A stretch of DNA of 64,000 bases from contig JBBPFI010000017.1 in the NCBI GenBank assembly GCA_037974965.1, positions 496,001-560,000 of the forward strand, read 5' to 3'. Positions 1 to 12,900 of the stretch are shown in pieces. Source of the stretch: Dacryopinax spathularia (Eukaryota; Basidiomycota; Dacrymycetes; Dacrymycetales; Dacrymycetaceae). The position numbers and the translations under genes were made by a program. Numbering within the stretch: position 1 is the first letter of the stretch; each line of letters opens with the position of its first letter. A model generated the notes under the pieces. That model did no database searches. It was not told where the DNA came from and saw only the letters and a list, made by a program, of their open reading frames with translations.

Positions 1-1222
1 TCTTCGAGGCCGGCGCACTTACTTCAATGCGCGACATCTACCCTCAACAGGCCAACTCGGTTTCCGCATCAACCTTGTAAGCCCCCTGTTCCCCTTTATT
101 CACGCTTTGCCCCTAACGCATAGCAGGACTTGCAGCTGTGAACGCATCCCCCGACTTCGCATGTCTTGTGCCAAGCCAAATGGCGATCGCTCCCTCTGGA
201 GAGTATGCGACGGCTGCGGTGCCACCGCCATGGTTGCTTGATCGACTTCCGACCTCGACAACTCACCTATCCGACCCGACAAACCCGACTTGTACAACTT
301 CGCCTCATTCACCTTCGCCAACCTGTAAAACCAGTAACCTGTCACCTTGCCACCAGTATTCCACCATATGCACTCTGATCCTGTACTTCTCCCTGTCTCA
401 GCATCCAGCAAACGATTATCGACTACCAGCTATCGACTATCGACCCTGTACCAGCACCACATCGTCCGACCCTGTCGTCACCAAAATTGTCAGCCTAACG
501 CCTCCGCCTCGCTCGAATAGTTCGACTGCTTCGACTTCCGGCCCTCACCTGCGCCCTCGATCGATCGAACTTGCAGCAATCGCACCGACTTATCTGCACC
601 CCGACCGGCAAGCTCGACACTGACTAACCTTTCTGTTTTCTTAGGTGTTCTCTCTCACTCTCATATTTATCCAGGCTACGTCGACGTCCACCATTGCTCG
701 CCACCCAGCACACAACGTCAGCGAGTGTCGACATCACCCATCCTCAGCATCATTTGTGGGAACAAATGCTGGTAGTCGTCATCTTTGCCAGCTGGACATT
801 GCCATCATAAGAGGGTAGGAGTGCCGGCGTGTACACTAGACTGATCCTTAGCGCTCTAAATCATAATCAAAGAGTTTAAGGATATATCTTGCCCCGTAAG
901 AAGAGCTGCCCCCAACGCTGTTGTGATTATCAGCGCTGCTGTGGTCGTACTATCACGACCTCTACACTGCGCAAAACTAGTGCGAACTGCTCATAGCGAC
1001 AACGCGCGTTTACACGGCAGTCCGGTTACGCCTCGTATGCTGTAACAATATACAAGGGCGTGACTCCCAAGTTCTATGTCTTTGTTTCAGCCTGTGATGT
1101 AAATAACCCGCTTCATGTTCGCATGTACGCACAAACGTATGAGCCGGCCAAACCAAGGCTCCTATACCTGACTTCCATGGCCATCATACTACAGTAACAC
1201 GTGAACAACCCCTTGTAATAGT
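1..1222. other. No resolvable gene at left edge
   Basis: Positions 3-80 could encode the last 25 residues of a plus-strand gene that starts outside the window (stop TAA at 78-80). Alternatively, the minus strand from position 40 reads ATG plus four codons followed by a good GTAAGT donor, which would be the start of a gene leaving the window. I cannot choose between them. From about 240 to 600 the sequence is rich in short degenerate repeats around the word tcgac. An open frame at 138-623 has low-complexity Ser/Thr/Pro content and no recognisable domain, so I do not call it. 630-1222 shows nothing beyond the 3' flank of the esterase gene. Confidence 0.3.
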
Positions 1223-2446
1223 TTACGACTTCCCGCTAGCCGCAATCGCCCTCAACGCATCCAGCCAAGGCACCCACCTCGGATCCGGCCCAAGCTCCGG
1301 CTCCCAGCAGGGATTATTACACACGTAACCCACGCTGAACCCGCTTTCTGGATCAGCAAACGCCAGCCTTCCGCCCGCACCTGGATGCCCAAAGCTGCTC
1401 GGCCCCAGCATGGCGTTCCCCGGGCGGTAGAGGTCGAAGCCGAGCGAAAATCGGAGAGGGTACTTCATAGGGATCAGGTCGAACGGAGGTGGTGACTTGA
1501 GGTTGTCCGTCTGAGGAACAAGAGCAGAGGCGAGCGTCTGTTCGTTCAGGAGGCGGTCGTGTCCGTCGACGGGGCCTAAAAGAGCAGCATACAGCTTTGC
1601 CAGGCTGCGGGCGTCCCCTATCCCGTTGCCGGCTGGGATCTCGCATACGTGGCCAAGGCGGGAGTTCATGAATGGTGCTACGTGGGCGTCTTGCGCCCGC
1701 ACGACCGCTATGGCAGCGGCTAGCGGAGCATCCATGGGTAGCTTGCTGAGGTCGAAAGGCGGAGGTGCTGGAGTGACTGCTGCGGGCGTGGGCTGGCGAA
1801 GCGGTGTCTTCTCTGTCCATGGTACGACACGGTCTTCGAGCTCCTCGGGCAGTCCGAGGTACAGATCTAACCCGAGTGGTGTGGCGATTTCATCACGAAA
1901 GTAGGTGCCGATCGTCTTGCCCGTAATACGCCGGACAACCTCACCGATGAGGTAACCAAACGAGAACGAATGGTAGAAATATGCCGTCCCCGGCTCCCAG
2001 AAGGGCGGCATCTCCTCCATCCAGCCGATGATCTTGTTCCAATCAGCCAAGTCGGCGACCTTGAGTTGCTTCTCAGCAGGTACTGCCGCAAGGCCGGACG
2101 TGTGATTCAGGAACATGCGGGTGGTGATCTTCTCCTTGCCATTCTGAGCAAACTCGGGCCAGTACTTGCTGACTGGTGCGTCGATATCGAGCAGGCCCCG
2201 CTGAACCAGTAGATGAGCGACGATCGCAGTAATCCCTTTGGTGGTCGACATGAATGAAATGAGGCCGTCCTCGGGGAACGGCCGGCCGCGGACAGGGTCG
2301 TCGCCTGTCCATAGGTCGACTACTTTCTCGCCGTGTCGATAGACTGCGAGTTGTGCACCACCTATGTCCGTCGATTGGCCATTGGCAAACGCCTCGCGGA
2401 TGGATTCGAAGCCCCGTGCGACGTGGCCGTGAACAGAGCTGGACAT
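1223..2446 (-). CDS. Family VIII-type esterase / class C beta-lactamase-fold serine hydrolase (paralogue 1)
   Basis: Intronless, 407 residues, complete. The fold is that of class C beta-lactamases and EstB-like carboxylesterases, which attack ester, lactone or beta-lactam bonds through a serine activated by lysine. The nucleophile motif SxxK is Ser67-Thr-Thr-Lys70. The partner tyrosine is probably Tyr158 in the YHS stretch after the EPGTAYF segment. A C-terminal FGHPGAGG stretch matches the HxG/KTG-like third motif. No signal peptide or membrane segment is visible, so a cytosolic enzyme is likely. Two paralogues lie at 20972-22264 and 22704-24185, sharing the phrases GGAQLAVY and VSKYWPEFAQNGKEKIT. 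A TATA box sits about 110 bp upstream. Family assignment is firm; substrate is unknown. Confidence 0.93.
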   Translation of the reverse strand: MSSSVHGHVARGFESIREAFANGQSTDIGGAQLAVYRHGEKVVDLWTGDDPVRGRPFPEDGLISFMSTTKGITAIVAHLLVQRGLLDIDAPVSKYWPEFAQNGKEKITTRMFLNHTSGLAAVPAEKQLKVADLADWNKIIGWMEEMPPFWEPGTAYFYHSFSFGYLIGEVVRRITGKTIGTYFRDEIATPLGLDLYLGLPEELEDRVVPWTEKTPLRQPTPAAVTPAPPPFDLSKLPMDAPLAAAIAVVRAQDAHVAPFMNSRLGHVCEIPAGNGIGDARSLAKLYAALLGPVDGHDRLLNEQTLASALVPQTDNLKSPPPFDLIPMKYPLRFSLGFDLYRPGNAMLGPSSFGHPGAGGRLAFADPESGFSVGYVCNNPCWEPELGPDPRWVPWLDALRAIAASGKS

Positions 2447-2555
2447 ATCGATCGGTATCAGTGCAGCTGAGTACGATGGCGTGAGAGGCAGGTGTCGTTC
2501 AGTTGGTAAAATGAGCCGGTATTTGGATGACGACCGTTGTCAAAAGCAGGCCGAA

Positions 2556-2563
2556 TATTTATA
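2556..2563 (-). promoter_or_regulatory. TATA box of esterase paralogue 1
   Basis: The minus strand reads TATAAATA here, about 110 bp upstream of the esterase ATG at 2446. Position and sequence fit a core promoter TATA element. It is the only such perfect match in this intergenic stretch that I noticed. Confidence 0.5.
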
Positions 2564-3785
2564 GTCGTCATCTCTCTGCCCGACCAATCCATCCACGACG
2601 GATTCTAGACGATGAGATGCGGCGATGATGACTGGCATAGTAGAAGTGGCCTTTGTACTGAGTACCCCTGCTCTGTCCCCACGAAACCGGTATCTCCGCC
2701 ATGTTTGTTGTCGTGGACCATGTCACCAATAGCCGTCAAAAGCAAAACCGTACATAGTCGGACGTTCGCCAGAGTGGAGCAACTGCAGGGTACAGTCTAC
2801 AGGGCTGCAGGGTCACAAGGGGTTCAGGTGTCACGGGATTATCTGCTGTAGAGCATGACTGCGTCTCACAAAGTTGGCGCTTACCCAATACGCTATGACT
2901 GGCAACCCGCTCGCGTCCAAGCGTGCACTTCGCCTCTCTCGCTTGCATTTAATTATCCTGCAAGGATCGACCGGTTTTATCCGGCTCTCGCTTCATGAAT
3001 ACAGGAGGACCCACCTCGTCGTCTTCGCGAATGTCGACGGGCCTGGACAGATCCGGCCCTGCAGGATCTAGTACCAGTACACTGGGTTGCTGGAGCAACT
3101 GAACCCCAACAGATTGCTAGAAAGACGTCATACTTTTCCTAGCATATGGCATTGCTGACCGAAAACAGTAAGATGCGCCCACCCTGCTGAATAAGATAAG
3201 ATCCAACTCGAGAGGAAAGGCTGCCCATTCTTCCTTTGATAAGTACGGGCACCGAACAGCAGGCTCAACATGGTACGGCTCGGGCGACTGGACTCGGTCG
3301 CCATTCGCTTGACCCCTACAAGTACCGTGCGAAGCGATAGGGTTATTCTGGAACTCGTCGACATATTTGTCGCTTGGTGCTTCTCAAAGAATCGCGCTGG
3401 CAACTCGCCGCCCCGACCTCCGCCGCTTCCATCGGTCGATCGGAAACCGTCATCTCACCGTTCGGAAGGCATCCCGGCCATGTTGACAGATCAACGTTAA
3501 GATGCGCTCCCCTAACTGAACACAACAAAAGACAGTATAGAGGCAAACGATATTATTGCCACCGGGCTATTCTTTTCCTGTTATTTCCGCCACCGGAGTA
3601 CAGAACATCCAACAAATCCAAAGGCTCCGAAATAAAATGGTCCTACAACCGAATAGAAAAGATGGCTGTTATACAATTCGCCCCCTCCGTTGCTCGCACA
3701 ATTAAGCGATCGCAAACATATCGTGTTTCTTGTTCAAAAATAAGTGCATATCCCAAGATCCTCCAAGAAGCGGCCGCCGTTCCAA
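2564..3785. other. Intergenic, nothing recognised
   Basis: This stretch lies between the start of esterase paralogue 1 and the 3' end of the Zn2Cys6 regulator gene. Short open frames on both strands lack recognisable domains and splice logic. It should contain the esterase's upstream control region, but I see no other defined element. Confidence 0.5.
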
Positions 3786-6175
3786 TCACAGTCCCAAGAG
3801 CGAGGCCAGGGCTCCCTGGAAATGGACATCTTCACCTGCGCCCATACCCAGGCCGTAGCCCACGCCCGTGCCACTGCCCACGCCCATTGCGGCTCCCATC
3901 CCGGTGAATCCCGTTTGTGAATGCATGCCTTGACTACCGCCAGGAATCGGGCCTAATGGGAATGACATCCCTCCTTGACTGAGACCGCCTAGACTCGCGG
4001 GCTGGAATGCGTCCCACAAATTCGGCAGGGCCGGCTGCCAGGACGTTTGCGAAGAAGGGGAGAAATTCGACAGCTGCGGAGGTGCAGGCAGCTGACTCGG
4101 CAAATTGATGGTCGGCGCGGAATGAGCATGAGGCTGCTGAAAGGCTTGACGTGGTTGCTGTAGTCTCTCGTGCACTTCAGGATGCTGGGCCGCAGAGTGC
4201 TGCTGCTGAGCTTGCGTAGCGGGAGAATCAATTTCGATTTGCTCCAGTGCTTGATCCTCCGTCACGCGGGAGAAATCAGATCCATGCCCATCCTGCGCGA
4301 GGTCGAAGTATGTGGCCGGCTCTTGTGTCGCCCCATCGCCATGCACATGCGTTGTGCGGTCTGTAGGACGAGGAACGGCATCCTCAGTCGAGCTTGGCGC
4401 AGGTAGTGAGGCGGGGATACCTCCGCCGAACCTTTCCACGCATTCCCGTAGCGTTGGCAGCCACATCCCCTCCCAGTCGTTCTCCCCTACAGCGCCCACC
4501 AAGCCCCTCAACATCTGGTCAAACACCTCCCCACATCCCATGCCCCCAGCCAAGTCATAGATAGTTCTCGCGATAGCCGTTACCTTGCCCAGCCCTACGA
4601 TCCTGAGCTGGCCCGCGGGCAGCTGGGATATCGAATGGAGGACGGAAAAGCCCATGTCGTGTAATATTGTTGCGAGCCCCGTCATTGCCAGAGGGTTGGT
4701 CTGGCAGGTCGGGAGGAGAAGGGGAAGCTTCGACGCGAGCATCCATTGACGGGTTATGGCCACATCGGCGGATTGGGTGGGATAGACAGGCCCGCTGGCA
4801 TGGGAGCGGAAGAAGACAGAGGGGATGAGATTCCCTGATGTGCCTGCGGTGTTGTTGTTGGGGCCGGTATTCGAGGCAAAGGCGGAGGAGGCACCGACAT
4901 TGATGATCTCGTTGATGTCGGAGGCGGCGTGCAGATGTGTCATCAGGACGAGCAGGTCCATCGCCTCTCTGTCCAGCCTCTCCATATTGAGTTCCATGTC
5001 TCTCTCCCCCATGCCGTTCTTCCCCTCCATGGCGCCTCCTGTATGCCGCGCTCGCGTGCTGGGTAGCCGTAATGCGTCAGCAGACCGGACTATATGCGCC
5101 GGTCTGCGAGCAAGCCGGCGCTTGCTCGGCGTGCCGTATATGCTCACGCTCGCGTTTTCAGTCACAAACATGACATACTCGATCCTTGTCCTCCTAATCC
5201 TCTCCGCCTCTAATTCTGCCTCCTCTTGCTCGGAGCGCGTACTGCTTCTCGGAGGAGGTGGGTCCACAGAGTCCAGCAGGCCGATCGCTTCTGTCAGGTA
5301 GAGGAAAGCACGCTTGTGTCTCCCCATGACGTTCCATGCGACGAACAGGAACAGGCTGACGACGACGGTGTCGAGTGTCGGGTTTTCCGCAAAGTCGTAC
5401 TCTGCCCTGACAGCCTGCGTGCACTGAACGAGCTCGAGCAGGTGGTCTTCCCCGCGCAGCGGGTCAGATCGGAGGCGGCAGGCTTCGTTGTATGTTTCGA
5501 GCCCACGCAGGAGGGCGTGAAAGTCTGGGTCCGTACGCTGGGCTCCGGCCGCAACCCGGGACAGAAGAAGGGAGCGAGAGAGGACTGGGAAGGCTGCGTA
5601 GCCGAAATCCACGTAGGCGTTTATTGTCTGGATTGGGTCCAGTGGAGGATAGGGGCGGGAAGGTCCAGCGGGTTGACCGAATGTCGGAGAAAGGGGCAGC
5701 GGTAGAGCGCTCGATGCTAATGGGACGGGCGGTGACGAGGCATCTGAAGGAGTGATGTCTCGCAGCGAGGACGCCTGTCGTGGCTCGGGTGAAAACCGAG
5801 CGGGCGCGCCAGTGGTCTTCTGGTTCTGCCGTAGAGCGGATAGACGTCTATACGCAGATAGGCGTTAGTATAACATATAATAGTAGAATGTATGCGCGCA
5901 CTTTCCACTCGCAGGCCCTCTTTTTCTCGGTGGTGCATCATAGGTGCAAAGCAAGCCAGTCTTGACGCATCGAGCGCACGCCTGGCCAGTCGTCTTGTGT
6001 GCCAGTAGAGAGGGACACTATGCCGCATTCGTATTCAGCAAGAATCCATACCGCGTACAGGACTGGAAGAACGGACCTTCAGCTTACGAATCCTGCATGC
6101 GTCACACGCTCGCTCGGAGTTCGAGCTGGAGCTGGCAGACGTATGCTTATGCATGCTGTCGTGGGCAGGTGGCAT
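3786..6175 (-). CDS. Zn2Cys6 fungal transcription factor
   Basis: Three exons: 6175-6077, 6017-5902 and 5847-3786, giving 758 residues. The binuclear zinc cluster is complete only after splicing: Cys24-x2-Cys27-x6-Cys34-x12-Cys47-x2-Cys50-x6-Cys57. The first 59-nt intron falls between Lys33 and Cys34. The cluster is followed by the usual basic RKRGP linker (RKRGPASGKR), across which the second, 54-nt intron is spliced. The central part resembles the helical fungal-specific regulatory domain. The C-terminal 200 residues are rich in Gln, Ser, Pro and Gly and could act in transactivation. It lies 1.3 kb from an esterase gene transcribed in the same direction and may control the local esterase/transporter set, which is inference. 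Target genes cannot be read from the sequence. Confidence 0.9.
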
Positions 6176-9100
6176 GTCGGACTGCTGGGGCTAGAGATTG
6201 GGGATGGGGACGAAATGTGCGGTTTTATAGCTGAAGCAGTTGCCAGGCTGCTGCAGAAGTTGTATGCCGGTAATCAGGTGTGATTGCGTCAGACACCGCT
6301 CTGGGCGCCAGCCTGTGGGGAAGTCGCTGAGAGGTGTTTGTCCCCAAGATGTTGTTATGCGAATCCGCGAAGGTGCGAAGCCTCCAAGCTCTGCAATGTG
6401 CCGAGTGTGCCGGGTTGACGATATTGGAAGGTGAGAAGATGAAAATACGGTGAATTGGAAGCAGGGAGAATTGGGGCGAGTTGTTGTCATGCGTTCGAGC
6501 GGGGCGCCCAAGAACCCTGATGAGCCTTTCCCTTTCTGGACGGGATGGTGATCACCCCCTTCCCCTCCTTTACCGGCAACTCGGCCGAGCGGGGAGATGT
6601 GTCAGGCGGCACGTGCCTGAATTGCCAAGAGCGGGCGGAGCTTTTAGAAGGGTTGTGGCGCCGCGACCCGTTGTTTCAGTCTCGCTTGCCTTTCGCCTCT
6701 CCCTAGGTCTGTCCACATCCTTGCGGTCTTCATATCCAATACCAAATGTGATATCGGGCCGTGAACTATACCCTGTTCATGATTGAAAGACCAAATACGA
6801 GCAAGCAGGGCTTGGTGGCACCAACAGACCACGTCTTGGGACTTGGAAAGGACTGCTCGAGGACAGCCTCAGTACGACTGCGGAATATCTTATGCTGCCT
6901 CGGAAAAGAAGTACATAAAATTGCTTTTCTGGTTGAACGAAGCTTTGACCGTCTTAGCTCGCCTCGTCGCATACGAAGCAACCATTTTGTGTCACAACCG
7001 CCGAACTCGCATCATCCCGGCGATATGAACACTCGTCTCTCAAATGCACACTGCATGCAGCTCACAGAGAGAAGTGACCCAATGCGACTTTCTCTTCTAA
7101 TCACAGTCGACAGCACAAACGCCCAACAGGATCGTGAAGCCGCGCCGCTTGAGTTTCCGGAGCTGCAGGAATCCGCAGCATCGTAATCGACATTTGCAGA
7201 AAACACGAAGACAATGCGGCGCCATGTCACCTCTGAGCTCGGTCTCTGATTCATGAGGATCGCTCCACGTACGAATTTGAGCTCCAGCTCTTGTGTCCTG
7301 CCAAATGGTGGCATCGAACAGCGCATCACATTGTCCCCATGTGCCGGTACGGCATGTCAGCCCGACATGTGATGACCGTTGCGCCCGCCAACTGGTCCTT
7401 CGTGCTTGCTTGTTCGCTCTCGAGAAGTTCGCATGGTCGTTCTATCGGATAACGACTCGGACAGCTGGGAGCCAAAGAATAATGTGAGCCGAGGACCTTG
7501 CCGGAGTCGCTACTCGGCTTACAGTCTTTGGAACAGTTCTGGACTGTAAGCGTCCGCAACTCCTGTAAGCAGGGTACCGTAGCCTGCTCGGGTCCACCTT
7601 GTTCGCTGACCACGACCCGCTGTTGCAATACATCCATGCATGTACCCATGCTGAACGCCGACTGCGGACTCATCGTCGAAGTCGAGTCCTCTGCTGTCTT
7701 TCGCAAGCCGAGACCGCCCTTCTGCGAACGTCTTGCGATCTGCTATGCAGAGCGAAGTGTATGCTGCGCTCTTGAGCCCGAGTAAGGTATAACAGGAGCC
7801 CGAAACGGGAATGGGAATGGGGTTACCTTGGCTCGCGACCGCTCGTTTAGCCATTTCCTTATAAAGTAGGCGAACTTGACGTCGTATCATCTAGATGAAC
7901 GATGGCGTCTATTACAGCGATTCCACGAGCATTCCGGATTACCCCATTTCGTCGCAGGCTGCTGAGAGAACGTGCACATTGCCCTCAAATATGCATTCGA
8001 AGACGTATCATCCACCCTCAGTGTGGGATCAAGTAGAGTGCTAGTAGCCCGAGCCTGGCCATGGGGGCGGCGAAGCAGGAGTAGACGAGTCGGTCGACGC
8101 ACAATACGGCGGGGTTTGCTCCGTCTAAGGGACGATCCACACCTCCTAGTCCTCCCGCTACCCAAATTTTCAGCTCGGAAGGCCCACTGCCTCCTCTTGA
8201 AAAATTGTTCTAAGCCTCAGGCGGGTCCCAGGATGGACCTCCGTCACATTTTGAATTCCTTGATGTACTTCTCGGCGATCCGGGTCGCTGCAGTAGCTCG
8301 CGTTGGCAGTTCGCGATCGGTGCTTGCCAGGAAGCAGCTCCTGAGTGTGCGTCTTGTCAGGATTTGCAGGGCAAGCAGGGATTGGCGGAGGATCCGGAGC
8401 TCGGAACAAGGGTCGGGAGCAGGGTGAGTTCCCGAGGGTCAGGGATTCCGGCAAGGATGGTCGCGTTGAGCCAGGGCAAGGACAGGGCAGGGATACTGGG
8501 TAGGATTCACGGGTTACAAGGTTACAGGAGGCAGGGGTAAGGAAGAGAAAAGAGAGGGAGAGAGAGTTGGCAGGACAAGGACTAACACCTGTAATGAACT
8601 AGCTACTTATAGAAATCCGAGCTTGGAAGCCGCTTCTGAGTTTCCGAGCTGGGCTCCCAAGAGTCCTCGGGAGCCGGTCATGAACCGTGTTAAGCCAACT
8701 CTTGCCAGCTTGCACTTGCTTGTCCAGGTCAGTGTTCTGTTCTTCGAGCTCTTGCAGCTGCGCTTGGGGATCGCAGATTCGTTTCTGCAGCATGGGTTCC
8801 TTCACCGTGTGTTCAGGGATTTCCTGCAAATTGGTGCCATCAGCTCGTTCCCTCTGTAATACAGCCATCACCTTCAATTCTGCAACCTCATACTTGGGAG
8901 CGGCAACCCCCGCCTGGGCAAATTTCCAAGCAGCAGCAATTCCAACTGTGACTTGTCCCTGCAGGATTGTGTTCTCCTGCCGTAGCTTGTCCTCTTTGCG
9001 CACTGACTTGGTTGCAGAGGAGAAAAGCCCGGCAGGTCAGATGTGCTGCACACCAAGACCATCACCTGCTGCTTGCCAGGGCAAGGCAGACCCCAACCAA

Positions 9101-9787
9101 AGGAGCTGTGCATCCTGGACCGCTTCAAGTGGTTCTCCAGTCGTGAAGGATGAGAATGTTGCCCTCACAGTTGCATGCACTGACCCACCAAACTCGGGCA
9201 GCTCCAGCCTCAGCCTGTTCCTCCCCCGCTTGCCCAAGATCAACAACAGCATGCTCATTCACTGACTGAATAGCATGATTGGCACCAAGACCATGCCCAC
9301 CATGGAGCTCTCCATCACAGGTGAGGACGTGCACATCAGAGGTGGCCTGGGCAAGGACATGCACACAATTGCAACCACAACACTGCAGAGCCTAACCTTC
9401 TCTTTTGTGGCACATCCACAGCGCCAGGTAAGCCTTTGGATACCAAAAAACACAAACTGAAGGAGTCAATGAGTGACTTCCATGCGACCTTGTTCAAGAA
9501 CCTGATTGGAGATGAAAACTACAATCTGCTCCTTGAAGCTCTAGACTACTTGCTGTGAGGGCACACCACAATAACAAGGCTACTGTGGGTGAACAGAGAG
9601 ACGGGGTAGCGTCCAGAGAGAGTGCAAGGGGTCGTTTAGGGATGACAGATAGTGTATTGGATCGAGTGCCTAGGTAGTTACAATGGTGGAATTTCCCCAG
9701 AGACCGGATCTAAGGGGATAGAGGCCCTAAAGGCTCTATATTTATACCCGGGAGCCCTAAAGGCTATCCCTTGCTACGGGAGGTTCT

Positions 9788-9850
9788 GGAAGACCTCAGA
9801 AAGCGTCAGAACACATCAGAATGTGTCAGAAGACGTCAGAATGACTAGGG
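9788..9850. repeat. Short imperfect tandem repeat, consensus about CRTCAGAA
   Basis: About five copies of an 8-12 bp unit built on gtcagaa / atcagaa follow one another. Spacing is irregular, so this is a decayed or gapped tandem array. Confidence 0.6.
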
Positions 9851-9906
9851 AATGAGTACGGGATGAGTATAGCACAGCAGTACAGTCATCGCGTGTCAGG
9901 ATGACT

Positions 9907-9950
9907 CCATGGCAGTGCATGGCAGTGCATGGTGTCATGGCAGTGCATAC
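9907..9950. repeat. Tandem repeat of catggcagtg
   Basis: The 10-bp unit catggcagtg occurs twice in direct succession, and a third copy follows after a 5-bp interruption, within the repeat-rich island. Confidence 0.7.
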
Positions 9951-12900
9951 TCAAACCTATGTGTATGCCCGGGCCCATGGCTGTGGGCCCTGTAGCTGGT
10001 CCCTGGGCGCTTAGAATCGATAGGAAGCCCTTGGAAGGTGGTGGGGTTAAGGTGGCAATCCGCCAATGGCGGCAATAAGGGGATGAGCGGCATGTCCCTG
10101 ACTGGTGGCACGTCTGGCCATTGACTAGGGTTCTGGGCGGCACCGGCATTAGTCCTATCACCGGTGATCGGTGGAGATAGGCAATAGAAGCTCTTGCTGG
10201 GTGGCCATGGGCATGCGGTCGTGATCGGGAGTCCAGCCTTTAGGGTCAAAAAAGGTACGTCCCCTGACACTTGCCTTGCTTCACAAACAGTCACCCCTAT
10301 AATGGTATACATGACTTCTCAGCACACAACAATCTGGTTGTTGGCCACCGTGCTAAGTTTAACACATTCATTATGTATGCATCTCCCAGACCCCTACTAG
10401 CATTGCGCTGCAAATGCTGATCACTGTATAGGCTTGGGCGGTGGGCGCAGGCCAGTAGAAAAGCCGATTTATTGAGAGACCTGGACTTATGGTTCTTGTG
10501 CCTGGATGTCCGCATTATCAAAGCGGTTGTTGACCTCATGACAAAGGATTCATCCCCCTCCCCTGCAGACAGGTATACCAAGGTTATGGACTACCTTCAC
10601 CAGCATGGAATGGCTATGTGCTTGATCTGCCTATTGGCATTGTCAGCGCTCATATGGACCTTTCCAGAAATACAGAAGCTTTGATTTCTCCACTTCATTC
10701 ATGCTCACAACATCTATAAACTGCCATTGTATTTCATCCAGGCAGAACTATGGACTTTCTTGAACAAATGTCATGAGCATGAAGCAGCATAAGCTGCTCT
10801 GCAGAAGGACCTGTTGTGGGACCCTCAGGTGGAGATCTCAACCAGGGAGACTTTGTACAAACAAGGTCCAATCTGGTGGAGGGCTCAACACAATGGGAAA
10901 GTGAAGATTTGGAGCAGTCAATGGCCGAAAAGCTCCGGATTATGGGCAAGCTGGTGCGGACAAAGCAGAGCAGACCAAAATCCTAGTCAGATGAGAGTAT
11001 ACCATGTATTTCAACCCTCATGATTTGCAGTACTTAATGTGTCATGTCATCTACACCGAGTTAACAAAGTAGAGCAGCGATGTTGTCTTGCACTTTAAGC
11101 TGAGCTCATCCCGGAGTAATATTTTCTGTTGCCTGGGACTACCTTCCAAGCATACATGTACCGCAGTCCACATCCTTTCCACGGAAGCTGGTGCTGATGG
11201 AGGGTGATCAGGTGGGCGATGAGGCCAAAAGGCAAGCTCGACAAGGTGAACTAGGTGGGGCGGACAGGGCGGGGTGAAATGGGGGAGAGGTGGTTGCTGG
11301 GAGAGGTGTGAATGACTTGGGCACTCAGGTTCAGCAGGATGCAACTTCTAGTGCTTCTCTTGACCTACTCTTGAAAAGTATTGATTACATTTGACGATTC
11401 GGAAAGGTGACAACATTGACCCCAACATGGTGCAAACTCTGACAATTGAAACTCACCCCAAGTAGGTTCGAGTCACTGGCGTGACCAGAATGGCTCTTTT
11501 CGGTGAAGGACTGCGTCTGGATGCTGCATTGACAATCTGAAGGCCTTGAGTCTGCCGTACTGGATCCTGCAGTGAACCCCTTGCGGTTACGCTTGGTCTG
11601 GTAATACTCCTTCGTCATAGCATGCTTACACATCACGCAGACGGGCAGTGAGTTTGTCCACAAGCAGAGCCAAGCGCGTAAATCTATCGGAAAGGCGTCG
11701 TAGAGTAAGAGGCGCATATAACAAGCGCAAGGGGCTCAAGACAGTCTCTGCCGATCCCTGCCCACAGAAGCCCGATCTTTCCTGGCCGGAACGCTGCATG
11801 AATTTCCCTCGGAAATGCCTCCAACAGCCTCGTAGGTCCTCCGGTGGACTTAAGGGTACTCCTAGATTTTGGCGGTATGTTCTTGGTGATAATAGGTCGA
11901 GACGTACAACGCTATTCGCGATCGGCAGCGACAACGGCAACGCTTGAGCTTGTGCAATATTTTGCTCTCCAAAAATACATGAGGCTGATGGTCCGCCGAT
12001 ACAAGCCGCTATCAGAGGATTCGCATGTCCAGAGCTAGCGAATGAGAGAGGTACTTATCGGGTGGATTGACGCCCCGTTCAGAGAGATTTGAGCCTCGAA
12101 GCCCAACACGCACCCTCCTTAGCCCAGGAAAGAGCCCGATTTTTCCTACGCGAACGGGCCGACGGTTTCCGCTCAAACAAGCGGTAATGCGTTGGCCCGT
12201 TGACGGCGGACTATCGGGGCATTCTTTCAGAATTTGTGGGAGTTGTTTTCGAGGGTCAGAGTAGGATATGATGTACTGATGAATGTTACGAGCTTCCCTG
12301 GGGCCTGAGCACGCCCTCATCAATTTGGTGAAGAGAAGCACCGAGATCATGGAGCTGTCATCCGGTCAGTATAGCAAGCGCAAACAGAGGCGTCGGGCAC
12401 ATACATGTCGATCTAGGCGCCGGTACCAGCCAACTCAGTCCAGACGGCCGATCATCTATCACAACTCAAAGCCCGACTCAATTCCCCTATCATCGCGGCG
12501 GGCGCTCTGCTCCTGAGATGACGGATCGATCATGGACTGATTGGTGCGGTGCAGGAAGCCCGCTGCGTGTCGTATGACCATGGGCGCTTGAGGGGTAGCG
12601 CTGGCCAAGTAGAAAATAGACAATGATGATGACGATGCCCGCGCGGGGATCTGGAGGGATCGTCGCATCTTGCATCGCCGTGTCAACAGCAGAGTATTAT
12701 AGGAATCGAGCACCTCGTACGAGCTGGATGATGGCACCAGACTTCTTGGCATGCCTATGCTGCACGGATCATGGTCACCCGGTCAAGTCCTGGTTTCGAA
12801 CACCTGACTCCGACCAACGCCAATTGATGTAATGTAGAGAATGAACATTCCCATCACCAAAGAAAGAAAAATCGAGAAAGAAGTACATCAATAACAACCC

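Larger units (their letters stand above)
8400..11400. mobile_element. Decayed repeat-rich island, probable mobile-element remnants, family not identified
   Basis: Composition, short direct repeats and protein scraps differ from the surrounding gene-bearing DNA. A minus-strand stretch at 8599-9003 would form a coiled coil rich in Glu, Gln and Lys. A plus-strand scrap ending at 9558 finishes in the acidic, leucine-rich word LLLEALDYLL, and a second scrap ending near 11393 finishes in the similar LLLKSIDYI, suggesting two diverged copies of one ancestral reading frame. 9640-9780 has a TATA-like tatatttata between repeated gccctaaaggct words. The whole looks old and broken many times. I cannot assign it to a transposon or retroelement family, and an LTR-type origin of 9.6-10.3 kb is only a possibility. 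Confidence 0.35.

Noticed and set aside
138-623. 161-residue open frame near the left edge
   Set aside because: Composition is Ser/Thr/Pro low complexity driven by tcgac-type repeats; no domain, no splice logic, and overlapping frames on both strands.
7326-7890. Overlapping minus-strand frames of about 125 residues
   Set aside because: No domain, no consistent splice structure, and open frames of similar length on both strands; treated as non-coding.
9600-10320. Solo LTR
   Set aside because: TATA-like word and repeats are present, but I could not find matching ends or a flanking duplication, so only a low-confidence remnant is reported.
12720-12830. tRNA-like T-arm words (ggtttcgaacacc) suggesting a tRNA
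   Set aside because: No pairing acceptor stem, D arm or anticodon arm at the right spacing on either strand.
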